A stretch of 64,000 nucleotides of DNA. Source: Hetaerina americana (taxonomy: Eukaryota > Arthropoda > Insecta > Odonata > Calopterygidae). Shown here piece after piece: positions 11,466 to 23,555 of this stretch. The first letter of the stretch is position 1. Each line of letters starts with the position of its first letter. Location: assembly GCA_022747635.1 (NCBI GenBank), contig JAKTNV010000018.1, forward strand, positions 1,827,501-1,891,500. Direction: 5' to 3'. Position numbers and translations under genes: made by a program. The notes under the pieces are model-generated. The model was given only the letters and a program-made list of their open reading frames with translations. It did not search any database and was not told the origin of the DNA.

Positions 11466-12250
11466 TTTTTTTTAAGGTAATCTACCGGTTAAGGTAGGTT
11501 TTTGGATGAACACAACTACCAAATAAATATTTGGTGACTCCCAACAAAACACAAAATCCAGCATCCTACTCTGCATCAGGTCCCTCTTCATCTCTGAGTA
11601 CTTCCTTCCCCCCTTCATCCCGTCCAACATCCCTATCCTGTTCCTTCCCTTTCCTCGTTTGCCTAACATTCTCCCCTCAATTACAGTCTTCAACATCCCA
11701 CTGCCGGTCAACACCCCCTTCATCCACTTTTCCTGCCTCCATAGGATTTCTCCCAACAAACCCCTCTCTTCGCCCACCATACCAAGTACTTCCTCATTTG
11801 TTTTCTTCTCTGTTCATTTCACCGTCTCCATTCTTCTCCACACCCACATTTTCAAAGCCTCCAGTCTACGTCTATCCTCCTGCTTCAATGACCACATTTC
11901 CGCACCTTACATAGCTACGCTCCATATCAAAGTTTTTACGAGTCTGTTCTTAATATCCTTACTCAAAGTCCCTGTCATCAACTCCCTCCTCCTTGTGAAA
12001 GCCTCTTTGCCTAGCGCAATCCTTCTCCTTACGTCCCTACTACTTCGACCGTGTTGGCCCAAAACACTACCGAGATACGTCAACTGTTCTACAGATAGGA
12101 TAATAGTAATTTGGTCAGATAAATTTTTCTCAATTTCATCTTCTCTCCGATTAATTCCAGTTCTCCCACAAAGGCATGCACGTTTCTTGGAACACTGGCT
12201 TAATTTCGAAGCAATCAGTTGGTCGAACTTCGTTGGAAACTCCTTCAACC
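11466..12250 (-). pseudogene. LINE-1f reverse transcriptase C-terminal part, one visible nonsense codon
   Basis: This LINE family is called LINE-1f here. On the minus strand the frame runs from 12248 to 11472, broken only by a TAA at 11907-11909 where the family has a Tyr before GAE-W. The N-terminal part aligns with the end of the reverse transcriptase at 59110-59766 (shared RRRIALGKEAFTRRRELMTG). Next come a WRRME-KWTEKK stretch, MVGEERGLLG and the conserved C-terminal GRMLGKRGKGRNRIGMLDGM. The 3' end (11466-11520) carries the family terminus CTACCGGTTAAGGTAGG. The copy is truncated at its 5' end near 12250. Confidence 0.87.
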
Positions 12251-12481
12251 TGGCGATTTGAATGCTGGCGAACGATTTTTCGCATCAAAATAATGTATTT
12301 CTTTTTGGCAGATGCATCGATTCCCAGTCAATGTGTGCATCGCTATTGAAGTTTATTCCCCGCCGATGGAAGCATGTAAAATACTCATTCTCTCTTTTAG
12401 GATCCTTTTGGTATTTCAAGACAAGTATTAGCCGTCAGCCGGAATTATATTGTAATTTTAAATGCTTTTAAGAACGCATCG

Positions 12482-13380
12482 TACGAGGGTTGGCTGAAAG
12501 CTAAAACACACATGACCATAGACCACAAACAAAGTGGCCAAAGCACTTCAGGTGGCATGTGAAAGTTACATTCCCCCTTAACACGCATGCGCACGTTTGA
12601 GGTTGTTTCTTTCTTCCAGGTTATATGGAGAAGCAGAAGTATGGAGACGCGTTCTAGTGCTATGACAACGCGGGTTAAGCAGCGTGCTGGTATCGAATTT
12701 TTAACTGCTTAAAAAGTGACTTCTACTGAGATTTATCGTCATTTAAAGGCTGTTTATGGTATCCATGCTGTAGATAAGTCTAGTGTTAATCGATGGGTAG
12801 TCAATTTTCGTGGTTGCGAGCCTGGAAATTGCCATAATTGTTGATGAAACACGCAGGGGATGGGCAATCACTGCCACATACCATAAACATCGCACAATCG
12901 CCGAAGATTTGATTCAAAATGACCGGCGAATGACTCAAAAGCGCATCGCAAACCATATTTGAATATCCAAGGAAGAAGTTTGTCGTGTTAAAGGCAGCCT
13001 GGCGCCAATAATCTTGCAACATGACAACGCTCGTCCACACACCTCGCGTGCAACTGGAGAGGCTCTGCGAAACCTGAAATTCGAACCGATTCCACAACCT
13101 CCTTATTCCAGCGATCTTGCGCCTTGCGATTTTTATTCTTTTCCTCAGCACTAGAGACACCTCAAGGGTAATCATTACACCTCGGACGACGAGGTGAAGG
13201 CAGCTGTCAAGTCCTGGATTCGAGAAAAGTCAGAAGAGTTTTTCAGTGACGGAATGAAAGAACTTGTTACACGTTGAGAGAAATGTGTTGGCCTTAATTG
13301 GTGACTATGCTGAAAAATAAATGAATGATTTTGAAACTTAAGAATTGTACTTGAATGTACTTTTTGCCCGATCTTGCTAT
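12482..13380 (+). mobile_element. Decayed mariner relic
   Basis: It starts with a mariner-like terminus TACGAGGGTTGGCTGAAAG. The decayed transposase keeps an N-terminal part (KQRAGIEFLTA, EIYRHLKAVYG) and repeat-binding helices (TIAEDLIQNDRRMTQKRIA). The catalytic core starts at LQHDNARPHTSR and continues to YSSDLAPCDFY, with 34 residues between the two aspartates. A C-terminal block resembles FFSDGMKELVTR. The segment holding the first catalytic aspartate is deleted at about 12985, and several stops occur. The right terminus near 13350-13380 is very degenerate. It belongs to a different mariner lineage from the 6218 element. Confidence 0.85.
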
Positions 13381-13689
13381 TTGTTTTTGCTACGTGGTGC
13401 GACACGTGTAGTTTGCCACAAGTATGTTAGTCTTCGATGAGCACCTTTCTTCTCAGTTAACCAATTAATTCATCAACTAGAAAACACTTGAGTTTTTGGA
13501 ATTGGGAGAATACTCGTTTACGGTTCCCTTCGGGGTCAAAGGGCAGCCGCCACTTCTCTAGCATTTTTACTGTATAATGTAGACCGAATTTTAAATACCC
13601 GTTTGCTGCTTATTTTGTTGCCACAACTCATTTTGCGAAAGCATTTGAAAACAAATACATTTTCAAACAGTTGTCGCTCACGCGGTATG

Positions 13690-13745
13690 TCGTGTCGTGT
13701 CGCATGAATGTATACCATGTTTTTTTTGCGGACTGTGTGAGGTGG
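13690..13745 (+). repeat. Possible SINE-C body fragment
   Basis: GCATGAATGTATACCATGTTTT and the following lines resemble the body of the SINE-C copy at 24880-25105. No terminal hairpin follows. Confidence 0.4.
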
Positions 13746-13899
13746 AGGAAAGAGTTGTTGAATTCGAAGTCGCCGTCCACACGAGTACGAGCTTCCCTGA
13801 CTCGTTTTCTTAGCTTTGGTCATAGGATTTGCTGTCCATGGAATTGTCGAGGAATTTGAATTAGCTCCCTGCGATAAGGGAACATAAATAAAAGGGGCC

Positions 13900-14430
13900 A
13901 AAGGGTTCTGCTGCCTCAAGTGGGTGTAAATGGGAGGAGGGTTTTCGGTGTCGGAGGAAGGAGTAGCCTTGTTCGGGAGTGTTTCAATGGGAGGGAGAGT
14001 GAGGGCGGCGGAGGCCCCATTTCACCCTCCCGTTCACGAGTGGGCTTGCGTGTCTTCGAAATCCAGATTTTATCATTTGGGCAAAAATCCGCCCTCACCC
14101 ATCCCCCGACTTCCACCATTGTCTTTCCTTTCCCATCAGCCGCACTTTTCCGCGCCATCGTCCCTGATTCACGAGACTCCCTCCTCCCCTCCCCCCTCTA
14201 CCTCTCCCCACTTCACCCACCCCCCCGCTCACAGCCTGACACCAATGAACCATTTATCAATTTCGCTTTCCCACCTCCATCATTCCTTCGATCTCGACTC
14301 TTTCTCAGGATTCGGGCTTAGGTCGAAAGAGGTATTCTCATGCCTCCATCTCCTCGCCGTTTCATCTTACATTCGCTCGTCACTGCTCTACCTTACGCGA
14401 ACGTTTTGCGCTGCAAGATTTCACAGATAA
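13900..14430. other. GC-rich strand-skewed island
   Basis: A G-rich left part (13920-14015) and C-rich right part (14090-14290) face each other. Frames of 130-166 codons here are compositional. Confidence 0.4.
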
Positions 14431-15030
14431 TGTTGTTAAAGTGTCGCCCGCTGCGTGTAATGTTTTTTTATGAAACTTGATTTTTATCGTTTCAGCCCTC
14501 GTTAGATGAAATTTCCTCGTGACTTACGCACGTGAAATGATAAAATGTATTTATTATTTCTTCCATATTTCATGGTGATTTTTATTATTCACAGTTTGTT
14601 GGTGTTTTTCTTGTGCATAAATATATTATTAATATTTCATATCATATGATTCGTACACTACTATCCTTTTGAAAAAAAAACAAATTTAATTCGCCTTATT
14701 ATTGAAGCGCAAATGTATCTGAACAATACGGCAACTACCCAAGAAATTATAAATAGAATTATTGTGTTATAATTGGGATCACTTGCATTAAATTACTCCT
14801 AAAATATTTTGGAGGTCATCAATCACAATGATTAATGGATTGGCTTTTTATGCCTGAGAGTCCCTATATTCTAGTGGACATTTCGAGCATAGTTAAGACC
14901 TGAAATGGAGTAGCTTCACCAACAATGAACATGCGGCGTCCAGAAAAATTTAATTCAGTCATTAAGATTGGCGCTTGTGTTCACTCTTTAGCGCTTTCGT
15001 GAATTGCACATCGAATGGAATAGAAATAGG
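14431..15030. other. AT-rich DNA, no feature seen
   Basis: No gene or repeat was recognised. Confidence 0.4.
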
Positions 15031-15044
15031 GCTTCAAGATAAAT

Positions 15045-15165
15045 ATTTAGGCGTTATTTTTATTCAGCACATTCAGGCGAGATGAGGTGGAAGTTCCTCA
15101 TCATGAGAAACAATTTTGCTGTGAAAAAGTGCAAATTTGTTTCTCATAATGTTGTTTTTATTAAT
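15045..15165 (-). repeat. PLE-like terminus with hairpin
   Basis: ATGAGAAACAATTTTGC (from 15101) pairs with GCAAATTTGTTTCTCAT (to 15148), giving a stem of about 17 bp. The flanking CTTCCACCTCATCTCGCC (minus strand) matches the plus-strand segment at about 61270, where a similar hairpin occurs. I take both to be decayed Penelope-like termini. Confidence 0.55.
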
Positions 15166-15639
15166 GACGAGGGAGGAGGGAGGCCGTGGGTGGGGGGTGA
15201 CCATTGTGAGACAAAAACGTGTTATTAGACTGAAAATAAGACGCCGGGGCGACCAGTGTTTGACGTCCCCTCCGACTGACTGAGTGCGATGCCGCCCTTC
15301 CATTGATCTTCACGAGAGAGGCTCAAGTATGGATCGGTGAGTAAAATACTACACGCCATCCAACGTGCGCAAATCCGTTTACATTTGACCCCCGCGGTTT
15401 TCCAAGTTTTCCAATCGTTGATCAGGGTCGTGTAATCGGCGTATGAAACGGTCACGCACGGCCAGCTGCTTAATTTCACGCGAGTCAAATGAACCCCTCA
15501 ACTCAAACCCCGACTACTCATTCATAAGAATAAAATTATCATTGCAGTATGTTCTAGTCGCCAGGGAGTACATAAAATTACTGCCCTTCAAATGGTAGTA
15601 TATATCCGTACGCGCCACACCCGCTAAAATGGCATGTAA

Positions 15640-15821
15640 TATCAGGAATGTAAGTATTAGTCAGCTTTAGTTACAAATCAAATACTTTGTATCCATTATT
15701 GAAATAGAAAGAAAGACTCGTACTTTTCCACAGATTTTATTATACGGTACAACGCGTTTCACCGACTTGCGGCATCATCAGGTACAAATTTGCAAAACAG
15801 ACAGAGCAAGCATATATACCC
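15640..15821 (-). mobile_element. PLE-1 3' terminal region
   Basis: This untranslated end follows the PLE-1 stop codon. On the minus strand it reads a pyrimidine-rich tract, TATATATGCT (15818-15809), a hammerhead-like core and an AT-rich tail. The same plan is seen at both inverted arms of PLE-2 (46141-46552 and 47555-47973). Confidence 0.7.
15747..15785 (-). ncRNA. Hammerhead ribozyme-like motif of PLE-1
   Basis: On the minus strand GTAC is followed by CTGATGA, a spare T, a short stem (GCCG/CGGT around CAAGT), GAAAC, GCGTT and a second GTAC. The two GTAC strands can form stem I, and ACGCGT is a palindromic, very short stem III. Penelope-like elements are known to carry minimal hammerheads with very short stem III. 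Activity cannot be judged: stem I is only 4 bp here. Confidence 0.6.
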
Positions 15822-17640
15822 TCAGGACAGAGTGGGGGCGGGGAGGGTTGGAAGGATTTGAGGGGGGTGGGGGCTCGCAGGTGCGTTGATGGATTGTTTT
15901 GACCATTTCCAGGCTAATTTCTCGGAGAGGAGAGGGGAGGGGTATGGGAATAATTGCTCATAACAAAGTGTCGTGTTGGGGTTCACCAAGTGCCTTCTAA
16001 TCTCTAATTGCTCGAGAGGGTCCATTTTTAATCCTTTCGGGAGTGTGTGTAATATCTCTGGGACAAAGTCACTGCTGTGGTTGAATTCTAGTAAATGCTT
16101 GGCGAAGAGAGAGTTGTCATTCTGATTTTTGTGACACCTAGCGTGTTCCTTGACTCGTAACTTGATATTCCTGCCGGTCTGACCGACATAAACGCTGTTG
16201 CAATCCTCGCATTTCAGTTTATAAATGCCTGATTTGAGAAGGCTATCCTGGGTGTCTTTTCCATTGGCTAGAAGTTTGGAGAGGGTTATGGGTGGGTAGA
16301 AGGCTGCTTTGAGTGAGGTGGGTAGGCAGTTGGAAATCCTATATGAAAGATCTCCCAGAAACGGGATCGAGCACCACTTAAAATCTTTAGATACTGCGGG
16401 CTGTGATACGAAAATGCTTTTTATGGCCATTGCTTTTTGTTTTTTCCGTAGTAATGTGTCAACTAGTTTGGGGTTGAAACCATTGTTGGTAGCTATATTA
16501 GTGATATTCACGAGTTCAATTTTGAAGTTTTTGGGGGAAAGGGGGATGTGTAGGAGGCGGTGGATCATGGAGTGGAGGGCTGCGTGTTTGTGAGAAAAGT
16601 GGTGTGCGGAATCATTAGAAATTATATGGTCTGTATATGTGGGTTTCCTATAAATTGTAAATTCGTGTCTATTATCCCTAATTGTGATTGTCAAGTCGAG
16701 GAAGTTGATGGTGCCGTTGACGTCTTTTTCCATGGAGAAGGAGATATTCCGATGAAGAGTGTTTAGGAAATTAAGGAAGGAGTCTAACTGTCGGTTGGTT
16801 CCGGTCCATAGGCATAGTATATCGTCCACGTAACGAAACCAATAGCCCACGTTTTTTTTATGCTGATTGTCAGCATTAAAAAGATGTTCTTCTACAGAAT
16901 TGAGGAAGACTTCGGCTAGGAAGGGGGACAGTGGGGAACCCATAGCTAACCCATCCGTTTGGCTGTAAAGGGTGTGGTTGAAACTAAAATAATTCTGGTT
17001 AACTGTCATTTTGATGAGGGGGACCAATTCGTCTGAGATATTTTGGGCAATGGTGGAATCCTTGAGTAGTTCTTCCACCCTAAGCAAAGTTTCCGATATT
17101 GGTACGCAAGTAAATAAATTGCAAATGTCGAAGGAGACTAGCCTCGCTTTTTCCGGGACATCAATATCTTTCAATTTTCGGGCTAGCTCTATAGAGTTTT
17201 TAACTCCATATTTAGGTTTAAAACCTGTGAGATCTCGGAGCAATACGTCTAATTTTCGTGCCAGAAGGTGTGAAGGGGCGGACACAGCTGAGATGACAGG
17301 CCGAATAGGTATGGCTTTTTTGTGTAATTTGGGGAGTCCGTACAACCTGGGGGCGGAGGGATTCATTTGGATTAAACTAAATTTTTCCCTAGCATTTAAA
17401 AACTTACACTTGAACACTGCACGTTTCACTTCACTTTGGAAACTCGCGGTTGGGTCTTTGGATAACGGAGTAATAGGATTGTTGTTGATGAACTCAAGGC
17501 ACTTTTCCACATACACTCGTTTATCCAACACTACGACACTAGATCCCTTGTCAGCTTTCTGGATGATGAGGTCTTCCTTGCCAATAGTCTTCTTCAGGCG
17601 TCGGAGGGTGGACGTATAGTAGTAGTAGTATGTTGCTGAA
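15822..17640 (-). pseudogene. PLE-1 reverse transcriptase plus GIY-YIG endonuclease (C-terminal frame)
   Basis: This frame encodes at least 569 residues (ATG at 17531) and is open upstream to about 17640. It is a Penelope-like reverse transcriptase, which copies element RNA into chromosomal DNA at a nick made by its own endonuclease. Counting from that ATG: PRLYGLPKLHK 61-71, motif A FDICNLFTCVP 134-144, DGLAMGSPLSP 193-203 and catalytic YVDD 234-237. The GIY-YIG nuclease has GIY at 435-437, YVG at 448-450 and REH-like VKEH at 460-463. A proline-rich tail ends at a stop just before 15822. The ATG is probably not the true start, because conserved sequence (KADKGSSVVV) lies upstream and the N-terminal half continues in another frame at 17594-18240. 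Confidence 0.9.
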
Positions 17641-18240
17641 GGCTGGAAAAACGGGTCGTTGTTGGCACTGCTTCCTTCAATGAGGACATGATGATTTCAG
17701 CAACTTGGTGTTTGGTAGCCAGAGATTGGTTCCGAAGGGCAACCTCGCAATCTGCGGCTAGATTTTTAATGTCGGCTTCGGAAACTTTCTTAGAGGGAGC
17801 AAACTTCAACCCTTTCTTTAAGATATTACTCTCCTCCTCAGTGAACGTATGGTGACTAAGGTTGACAACTCTTGCGGCCGGAACAAATTTCGATACTGTG
17901 CGGGGACTGTTTTCTTTAGTAGTGCACTGGTAATTTTGAGGTGGACTATTAATAAGGTTACTCAGTTTTTTCCCCTGGGTTACATATTTGCGAGAAGAGA
18001 TTTTACTCACTAGTTCTTTTACACCATCCACAAATGTAATCCATTCCGCAAAATGTAACTTAGAGCAAAGTTCTACGTGCAGACAGAACAAATAATGTGC
18101 AAAGGAATCCCTTCTTGCATACCACAGTTTCAGTTCCTCCCTTAACCACTGGATTTTCGCCTTGCGTATCGCTCTGATGGCTGTTGTGGACGACGAAGTG
18201 GCACGAACCTGGACGTACGCTGGGAACACTCCGTTTTTGA
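17594..18240 (-). pseudogene. PLE-1 N-terminal frame, 5'-truncated
   Basis: This frame gives about 215 residues of the N-terminal region that precedes the reverse transcriptase in Penelope-like proteins. It is basic and helical in places (AIRKAKIQWLREELKLWYAR) and contains the NLSHHTFTEEESNILKKGLKF segment typical of that position. It ends at a TGA near 17594, while the continuation lies in the neighbouring frame. The break is close to a run of TAC units at 17615-17635, so replication slippage is a likely cause. The 5' end meets mariner sequence at about 18240, so the first part of the gene is missing. Confidence 0.78.
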
Positions 18241-18245
18241 GGCAA

Positions 18246-18560
18246 CTGCTATTGAAGAGAATATTCAGAGATGCACTGCTGTATTTCACCGAATGATAGC
18301 TGATGAAATGAATTTACGAAAATCAAGAGTGCACCCTATTTTAACCGAACATGATGGATGGATCCTTCACCATGACACAATGCACCTGCACATTCATTTA
18401 GCATTGATTGGTCGCCGGTTTCTGGCCAACAATGAATTCACCTTGATCCTTGATCATCCTCCTCATTCGCCAGATCTCGCCCCCCCTGCGACTTTATCCT
18501 ATTCCCCCAAAATGCAAAAATGTGATGAGTTAATGGTTTCAGTTCAAGTGTTATGACGAT
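18246..18560 (+). mobile_element. Internally deleted mariner relic (shared-deletion type)
   Basis: It encodes IEENIQRC, then the repeat-binding helix RMIADEMNLRKSRVHPIL, then jumps at TEHDGW to the second catalytic aspartate region WILHHD, and continues to HSPDLAP and an FPQNAKM-like end. The stretch with the first aspartate is missing. The same junction occurs at 55970-56500. The left end abuts the truncated PLE-1. Confidence 0.85.
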
Positions 18561-19189
18561 TAGTGTTAAATTTGAGTCCTAGGTTTTCTAGTCGAAATTG
18601 GTGCAAGTCCGGGCACCACCCATGTGCCCCATGAAACAATAGCTCCTGCTTGTGGAGGTGACGTCATCTCTCCCTCCCCCGCTCCAAACCTCCCCCCCTT
18701 CCTCGACCGGCTTCCCCTCGACACCCGAGGGACAAGAAACACTACACGCAGTGCAGACACACAAACAGCCCTCGGAGTCACTTTCCTTTTACCCTTCATT
18801 CTACCCCAAATCATCGACCCTGGCGCCCCCCCACCATTCCTCCCTACCAAACTGCCACGTATCCTTCCTGAGCCAGGGTGTGAATTTCAATTTTTTCGTC
18901 GCTCCCCCATTTCCCTCCCAAAGTGTCCCTCTCGTTCTCAACCCTCTCCTTACATCCTTCACTCGAATGAACAAGATGCGCGCCCCTTCGGACTTATTGC
19001 CCACCTCCACGCACTCCTCCCCCCACCCTCGTGCCTCGCCCCCTCCCTCGGGGGATGCTTCCTTTCCTATTTCAGGTGTGCATGTGTGCACAAATGAGTG
19101 TGCGAATACACGTGCTAATATGAGCGTGCGCGCGAACAAACACGGAAAAACAAATACAAATGAAAATCACAAGCACTCTGACGAATATC
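18561..19189. other. Pyrimidine-rich island
   Basis: From 18610 to 19075 the plus strand is dominated by C and T with many CCCTCC runs. Long frames here are compositional and continue into the microsatellite. No gene was recognised. Confidence 0.5.
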
Positions 19190-19452
<263 letters not shown>

Positions 19453-19455
<3 letters not shown>

Positions 19456-19730
19456 GGTCGCCTTTGCCCTGCTTGACTGTGGGAGCGTTGGATTGCTGAC
19501 CGGAGGGGCGATTCCCGGGCGAGGCACTCTGGGCACCTGCAACTCCACCCAAGCTATGTGATTTTTCGGGTACCAGATCTGCCTGGGAAACCATAACTGG
19601 CACAGGGAAAGGAACTGGCCCCCTTCCCTGATGTGTGAATTTCACACGCCGTATAGGGCTTAGTACTGGGTGAACTCTGCCATCAACTACCAAACCGACC
19701 GTCGGGTTATTTATTATGTTTATGGTTTTT
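19453..19730 (+). mobile_element. SINE-A copy 4, plus orientation
   Basis: The head is partly degraded (GGATTGCTGACCGGAGG and a shortened B-box region). The body from GGCACTCTGGGCACC to CCGACCGTCGGG matches the 2555-2829 copy well. The head abuts the GT microsatellite, as the head of copy 2 abuts a TA array. Confidence 0.85.
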
Positions 19731-19866
19731 TTACAGGTTTGTATGTATTCACATACGTGTGTGTGTGTTATTTTTTATGTATGTAAATCATGTGTATATA
19801 TGAAATCAAGCATCTCGAAGGGATTGAAAGCGGAAAATTTACACCCACATCAACACATCTACATAT

Positions 19867-19985
19867 ACCCCGCAAACCGCCGCAGGGGCGTGTGGCAGGG
19901 GTTGATAGGTCACCAACCATGCATGCACAATCCCAATCACGCCTCCATAAAAATGAGTATTTATCGTGTCGTTCTCCGCATCCGT
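19867..19985 (-). mobile_element. SINE-C copy 1
   Basis: The minus-strand end reads GGTGACCTA..CCCCTGCCACACGCCC followed by GGCGGTTTGCGGGGTAT. This terminal hairpin is shared with the other SINE-C copies. GCATGCATGG belongs to the body. Confidence 0.65.
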
Positions 19986-21645
19986 GGCGTGTCTATGCGT
20001 GCATCGTGCGTGCGCGCGCTAACACGCCTATGCTCGCTTCCTCCGCCCTCCCCGCGTGCCTCCGCCCCCGTCCTTCCGTCGAGCACACCCTCACCTAAGG
20101 GTGTTACTTATTCCGCTGCGCCCCTTCCCCGCCAATCCCACCCCTCCCTCCCCTTTTGCGAGGTTAACACTCGCTCCTTCCTTCACCCCACACCGCAGCG
20201 GAAAATCCCCCCCCCCCGCTCTCCAAATTGGGGGTGCAGGAGGCAAAGGGGTCTCCTTCACCCTCCTTTGGGGGAGGGAAGTACGTGGGCTGCCGGGGAG
20301 GGAGAGAGAAGAGGGAGCTTGCTTTAGATTTGTTCTGCATCCACGGAAAGCCATTTAAACTCTCCGGGAATAATTTAATTGAAAGACTTGGCTAGGGTTT
20401 TAAGGGATGGTAGGTGAAGGACTTTAAGGGGTTTTGCCTTGCTGGGGAATGAAGGGAATATGAAGGGTTTGGGGATGCACAACAGCGGGAATTTTATTCT
20501 TCTCTCCCTTCATTCATCCGCTCCCTATTTTTCTACTTTCCCCGACTCAGGCATTTTGTTTCGCATCCGTTTGAAGGAAGTTAATGCCTTTTCACTTTAG
20601 CGCTTGCGTTTATTTTTCTCCTCTTCATTTCTTAACCCCCTCTTTCCCTCCCCTCCCCCCCTCCGGTCGCGCCAAAAGTTTCCGCTGCTCTTCGCACGCG
20701 AAGGGTATTGGCCCGACCGACACCTAGCTCGTGCTGCCCCTTGAACACTCTCCCAGGGAAAGCCGATCTCTGCTCCCGCGGCCCTTCCCCCCCTTTCTTC
20801 GCCCCCTCCCCCCCCGCCCCCCCCCGTCGACATTCCGAGTCTCGCCCTCCCTTGTTTCTTGCACACACCCCCTTTGCCATTACTCCTTACCCTCCGACCC
20901 ATTTCAGGGGATTTCAGGGACGCCCCCTTATAGTGGTTTGGAGTTTTAAGACTTTGGGCTCGGTTTTGCGGATGAGGGAAACTTCTTCGTCGTACCGCGG
21001 GGGGAGGGAGGGTAAGGCGCTGGGTTTTGCTGCAAGAGGTTGCCTTCTTGCCTTGCAAAGATCGCAGGGGGCCGACGGGAGAGTTTTCGGTGCCATCCTC
21101 CGTCCTCTCCTTCTCTTCCCCCCCTCCCTTCCCCCACCCCCCCAACCACCTATCCCGCGGGAACGAAAATCGAGTTAGTTTGGTTGACGCAATCCGCCTT
21201 CATGAGGTTACTCGTGATAAGGGAAATGTTAGGTTTGGGAGGTAAGTAAAGATCTCGCCCCATCATCCCCCACCCACCTACCCATCCTTGCCTCTTTCTA
21301 TTCTTCTCTCCTTCTCCCCACCCCCCGGTGTTTCTTTTTTCTCATTTCCCTCCTTTCTTCCCTCCCTCTCCCAAATCTCTTCCTTCCATCTCCTCCCTCC
21401 CCTCTTGCATCTTCTTCTCGCCACCTCTTTTCAACTTACTCCTCCTTCGTCGGATATGAGCGGAAACCCAAACCCACTCCTTCCTTCCCCGCCGCCGCCG
21501 CCTTCGCAGTCGGGAGGGGACGTGGTTTTATCTCCAAGAAAGATGGTCTCGTTTTTTGCGCCAAAGTCTCCCGCTTCCCGCGCCGTTCCTAAGGTTGCCA
21601 TGATAAGGGCGTCATTTAGATTATTCTAACGGGGGAGGGATGGAA
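19986..21645. other. GC-rich, pyrimidine-skewed island
   Basis: CpG-bearing sequence has long C/T runs on the plus strand (20600-20890, 21100-21150, 21260-21440) and G runs at 21640-21670. Frames of 100-200 codons are biased in composition and overlapping. No gene was recognised. Confidence 0.45.
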
Positions 21646-22444
21646 GGGGATTGGGGGGGGGGGGGTGAGAGGAATATAAGACGGGGGGGGTGCGTCGGTT
21701 GGTCCTCCCGGAGGAACAAGTTGGTAATTTATGTGGAGCATTTTATGCGTCCTCGGGGTGGTATTTCCCGCTCGCATAACTTAGTCAAACGTCTCGTTAA
21801 ATTATATCACACTGTGGAATGATTACATGGATGAATGGAGGTTTTTTTCCGAGCTGAGGAGATAAAGGGAAGAGTTAAGAAAGGTGGGAGTGTGGTGGTG
21901 GTGTACCCCGAGTCTAAAAGGAATCCTTGGAATGAAAAACGTGAGCCACGCGGAGGCGTCGGGAAGAATTTGCTCTTTGCTCGGGGAGGGAGGGACGGAA
22001 TGAAGCTTATGAATGAGTTGCATTGTCGTGACGCTCATTTGGAATATTGATTTATGTGTTCTCGATAATGGCTAGTCGAAAATTGCTCACGAGTAACCGT
22101 GGATGGCTCATTTTTCACTACTTGCAACGTGTCCTCTGCGTACGTACTATGTCTGCCTTCATGTACAGTGATATTAGTTTTTTAACGAATATTTTTCCCT
22201 TTTCCTTCTCTCTCCCATGCCCTCCCTTATCATTTACCCTCCCCCCCTACTTTTTGCACCCCCTGCCACACACCTTTTTATGTTGATCGTGGGGTATTTT
22301 ATCTCGATGAGTTTAGGGCGATATTTGTCGATGTTTACGAGCGCTCCTAATTCCACACATTCCATCGAGTTTCTGTATTAATTCTCATTCATCCCAATTC
22401 GCCTTCTTATCATATTCTGGCTTGCGCTTTGTTGGATGGCTTTC
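21646..22444. other. No feature recognised
   Basis: A poly-G run lies at 21652-21665 and a pyrimidine tract at 22195-22275. Nothing else is supported. Confidence 0.4.
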
Positions 22445-22640
22445 ATGCTGCATCCTGGGATTCAGTTGTTTGTTGGTGTTTGCATGAGTGTTGAATTGAG
22501 GGTTTTTTGCGTGAGTGTGTACGCCACTGTGGGTGTTGTTTTGCATGTGGTATTGTTCCTTGTGACGGGTGGTGAACTAGTACCCCCCGCCACACGCCCT
22601 TGCGACGGCTTGCGGGGTATTACGTAGATGTAAATACATG
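22445..22640 (+). mobile_element. SINE-C copy 2
   Basis: The body has GTACGCCACTGTGGGTG and TTTTGCATGTGGTATTGTTCC. It ends in the hairpin ACCCCCCGCCACACGCCC...GGCTTGCGGGGTATT and then the GTAGATGTA tail. The body matches the minus copies at 26388 and 36482. Confidence 0.75.
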
Positions 22641-23555
22641 CTCTTAGTTTTTTTTTAAATTACTTAATTTGTTTGCAGTAAGATATTTTTAAAGTTCAAC
22701 CTTGTTGTATTAGCATTCCAAGGTACTTTTTTGTTGTGCTAATTTAATGTTGTATTTATTTTTGCCGTACCTCATCCTATACAATGCATCGGGTAATGCA
22801 CATATAATGTAACACAATGAATAGTAATGACACCGAAAAGGGGTGATTTAGTTTTTTTTAGCTCCCCGCTGCTTTCTACTTTTATAAACAATGAAAAAAT
22901 CAGGAATTTAGTTCAATAATAGGAAATTAGAACTGTTTGATTGGTTTCCCCGTTGTGGTCAATCTAAGCCATGCCTTGAAATCAAACTTGTGCTGTCATC
23001 TGTATTTGGCATTAAAAACTGGTAAATGTTTTACTACTATTTGCAAGCCTCTGAACGTTGATCGGTACGGACTTAATTTGGCCAGGGTTCAAAACACTTT
23101 GGTCGAAAACTTCTTTCGAAGTGTGTAGTGATTTCGATATATTTCTCATATCCATTTACTTTTAAATTGAGTATTACCAAGAGAATAGAAAGTAGAAAGA
23201 TCGCGTTCAAATATTTATATGAAATGAAGATTAAAAAAACCAACCGCAGTGTCCGCGGCCGATGTGCGACGGACACCGCGTCCAACCGAGTGACCCCGTG
23301 TGACCTTCATGTTACCAAGGCGAGGAGACGTGTGAGCGCAACTGGTAAACAAAAATCCCATCCTGATTGTTGATTCCTTATAATTCATAATTATTAGGCC
23401 AGCAAGTGCGGACGTGGAAAGAGAATATGGCGTGGGTGGGATAGCTTAGAGATAAGCATCCTAGATTGAGATGTGAATAGGGCATAAAGGGAATTTAAAT
23501 AAGAGGCCTAAGGGATAGCTAGCATTCCCAAGAAATTAATTAAGGGATTAGGAAA
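22641..23555. other. AT-rich DNA, no feature recognised
   Basis: No gene or repeat is supported. Confidence 0.4.

Noticed and set aside
12801..13175. 124-codon minus-strand frame
   Set aside because: It is the antisense of a mariner relic whose homology is on the plus strand.
16309..17619. Plus-strand frames of 68-202 codons
   Set aside because: They are antisense shadows of the Penelope-like reverse transcriptase on the minus strand.
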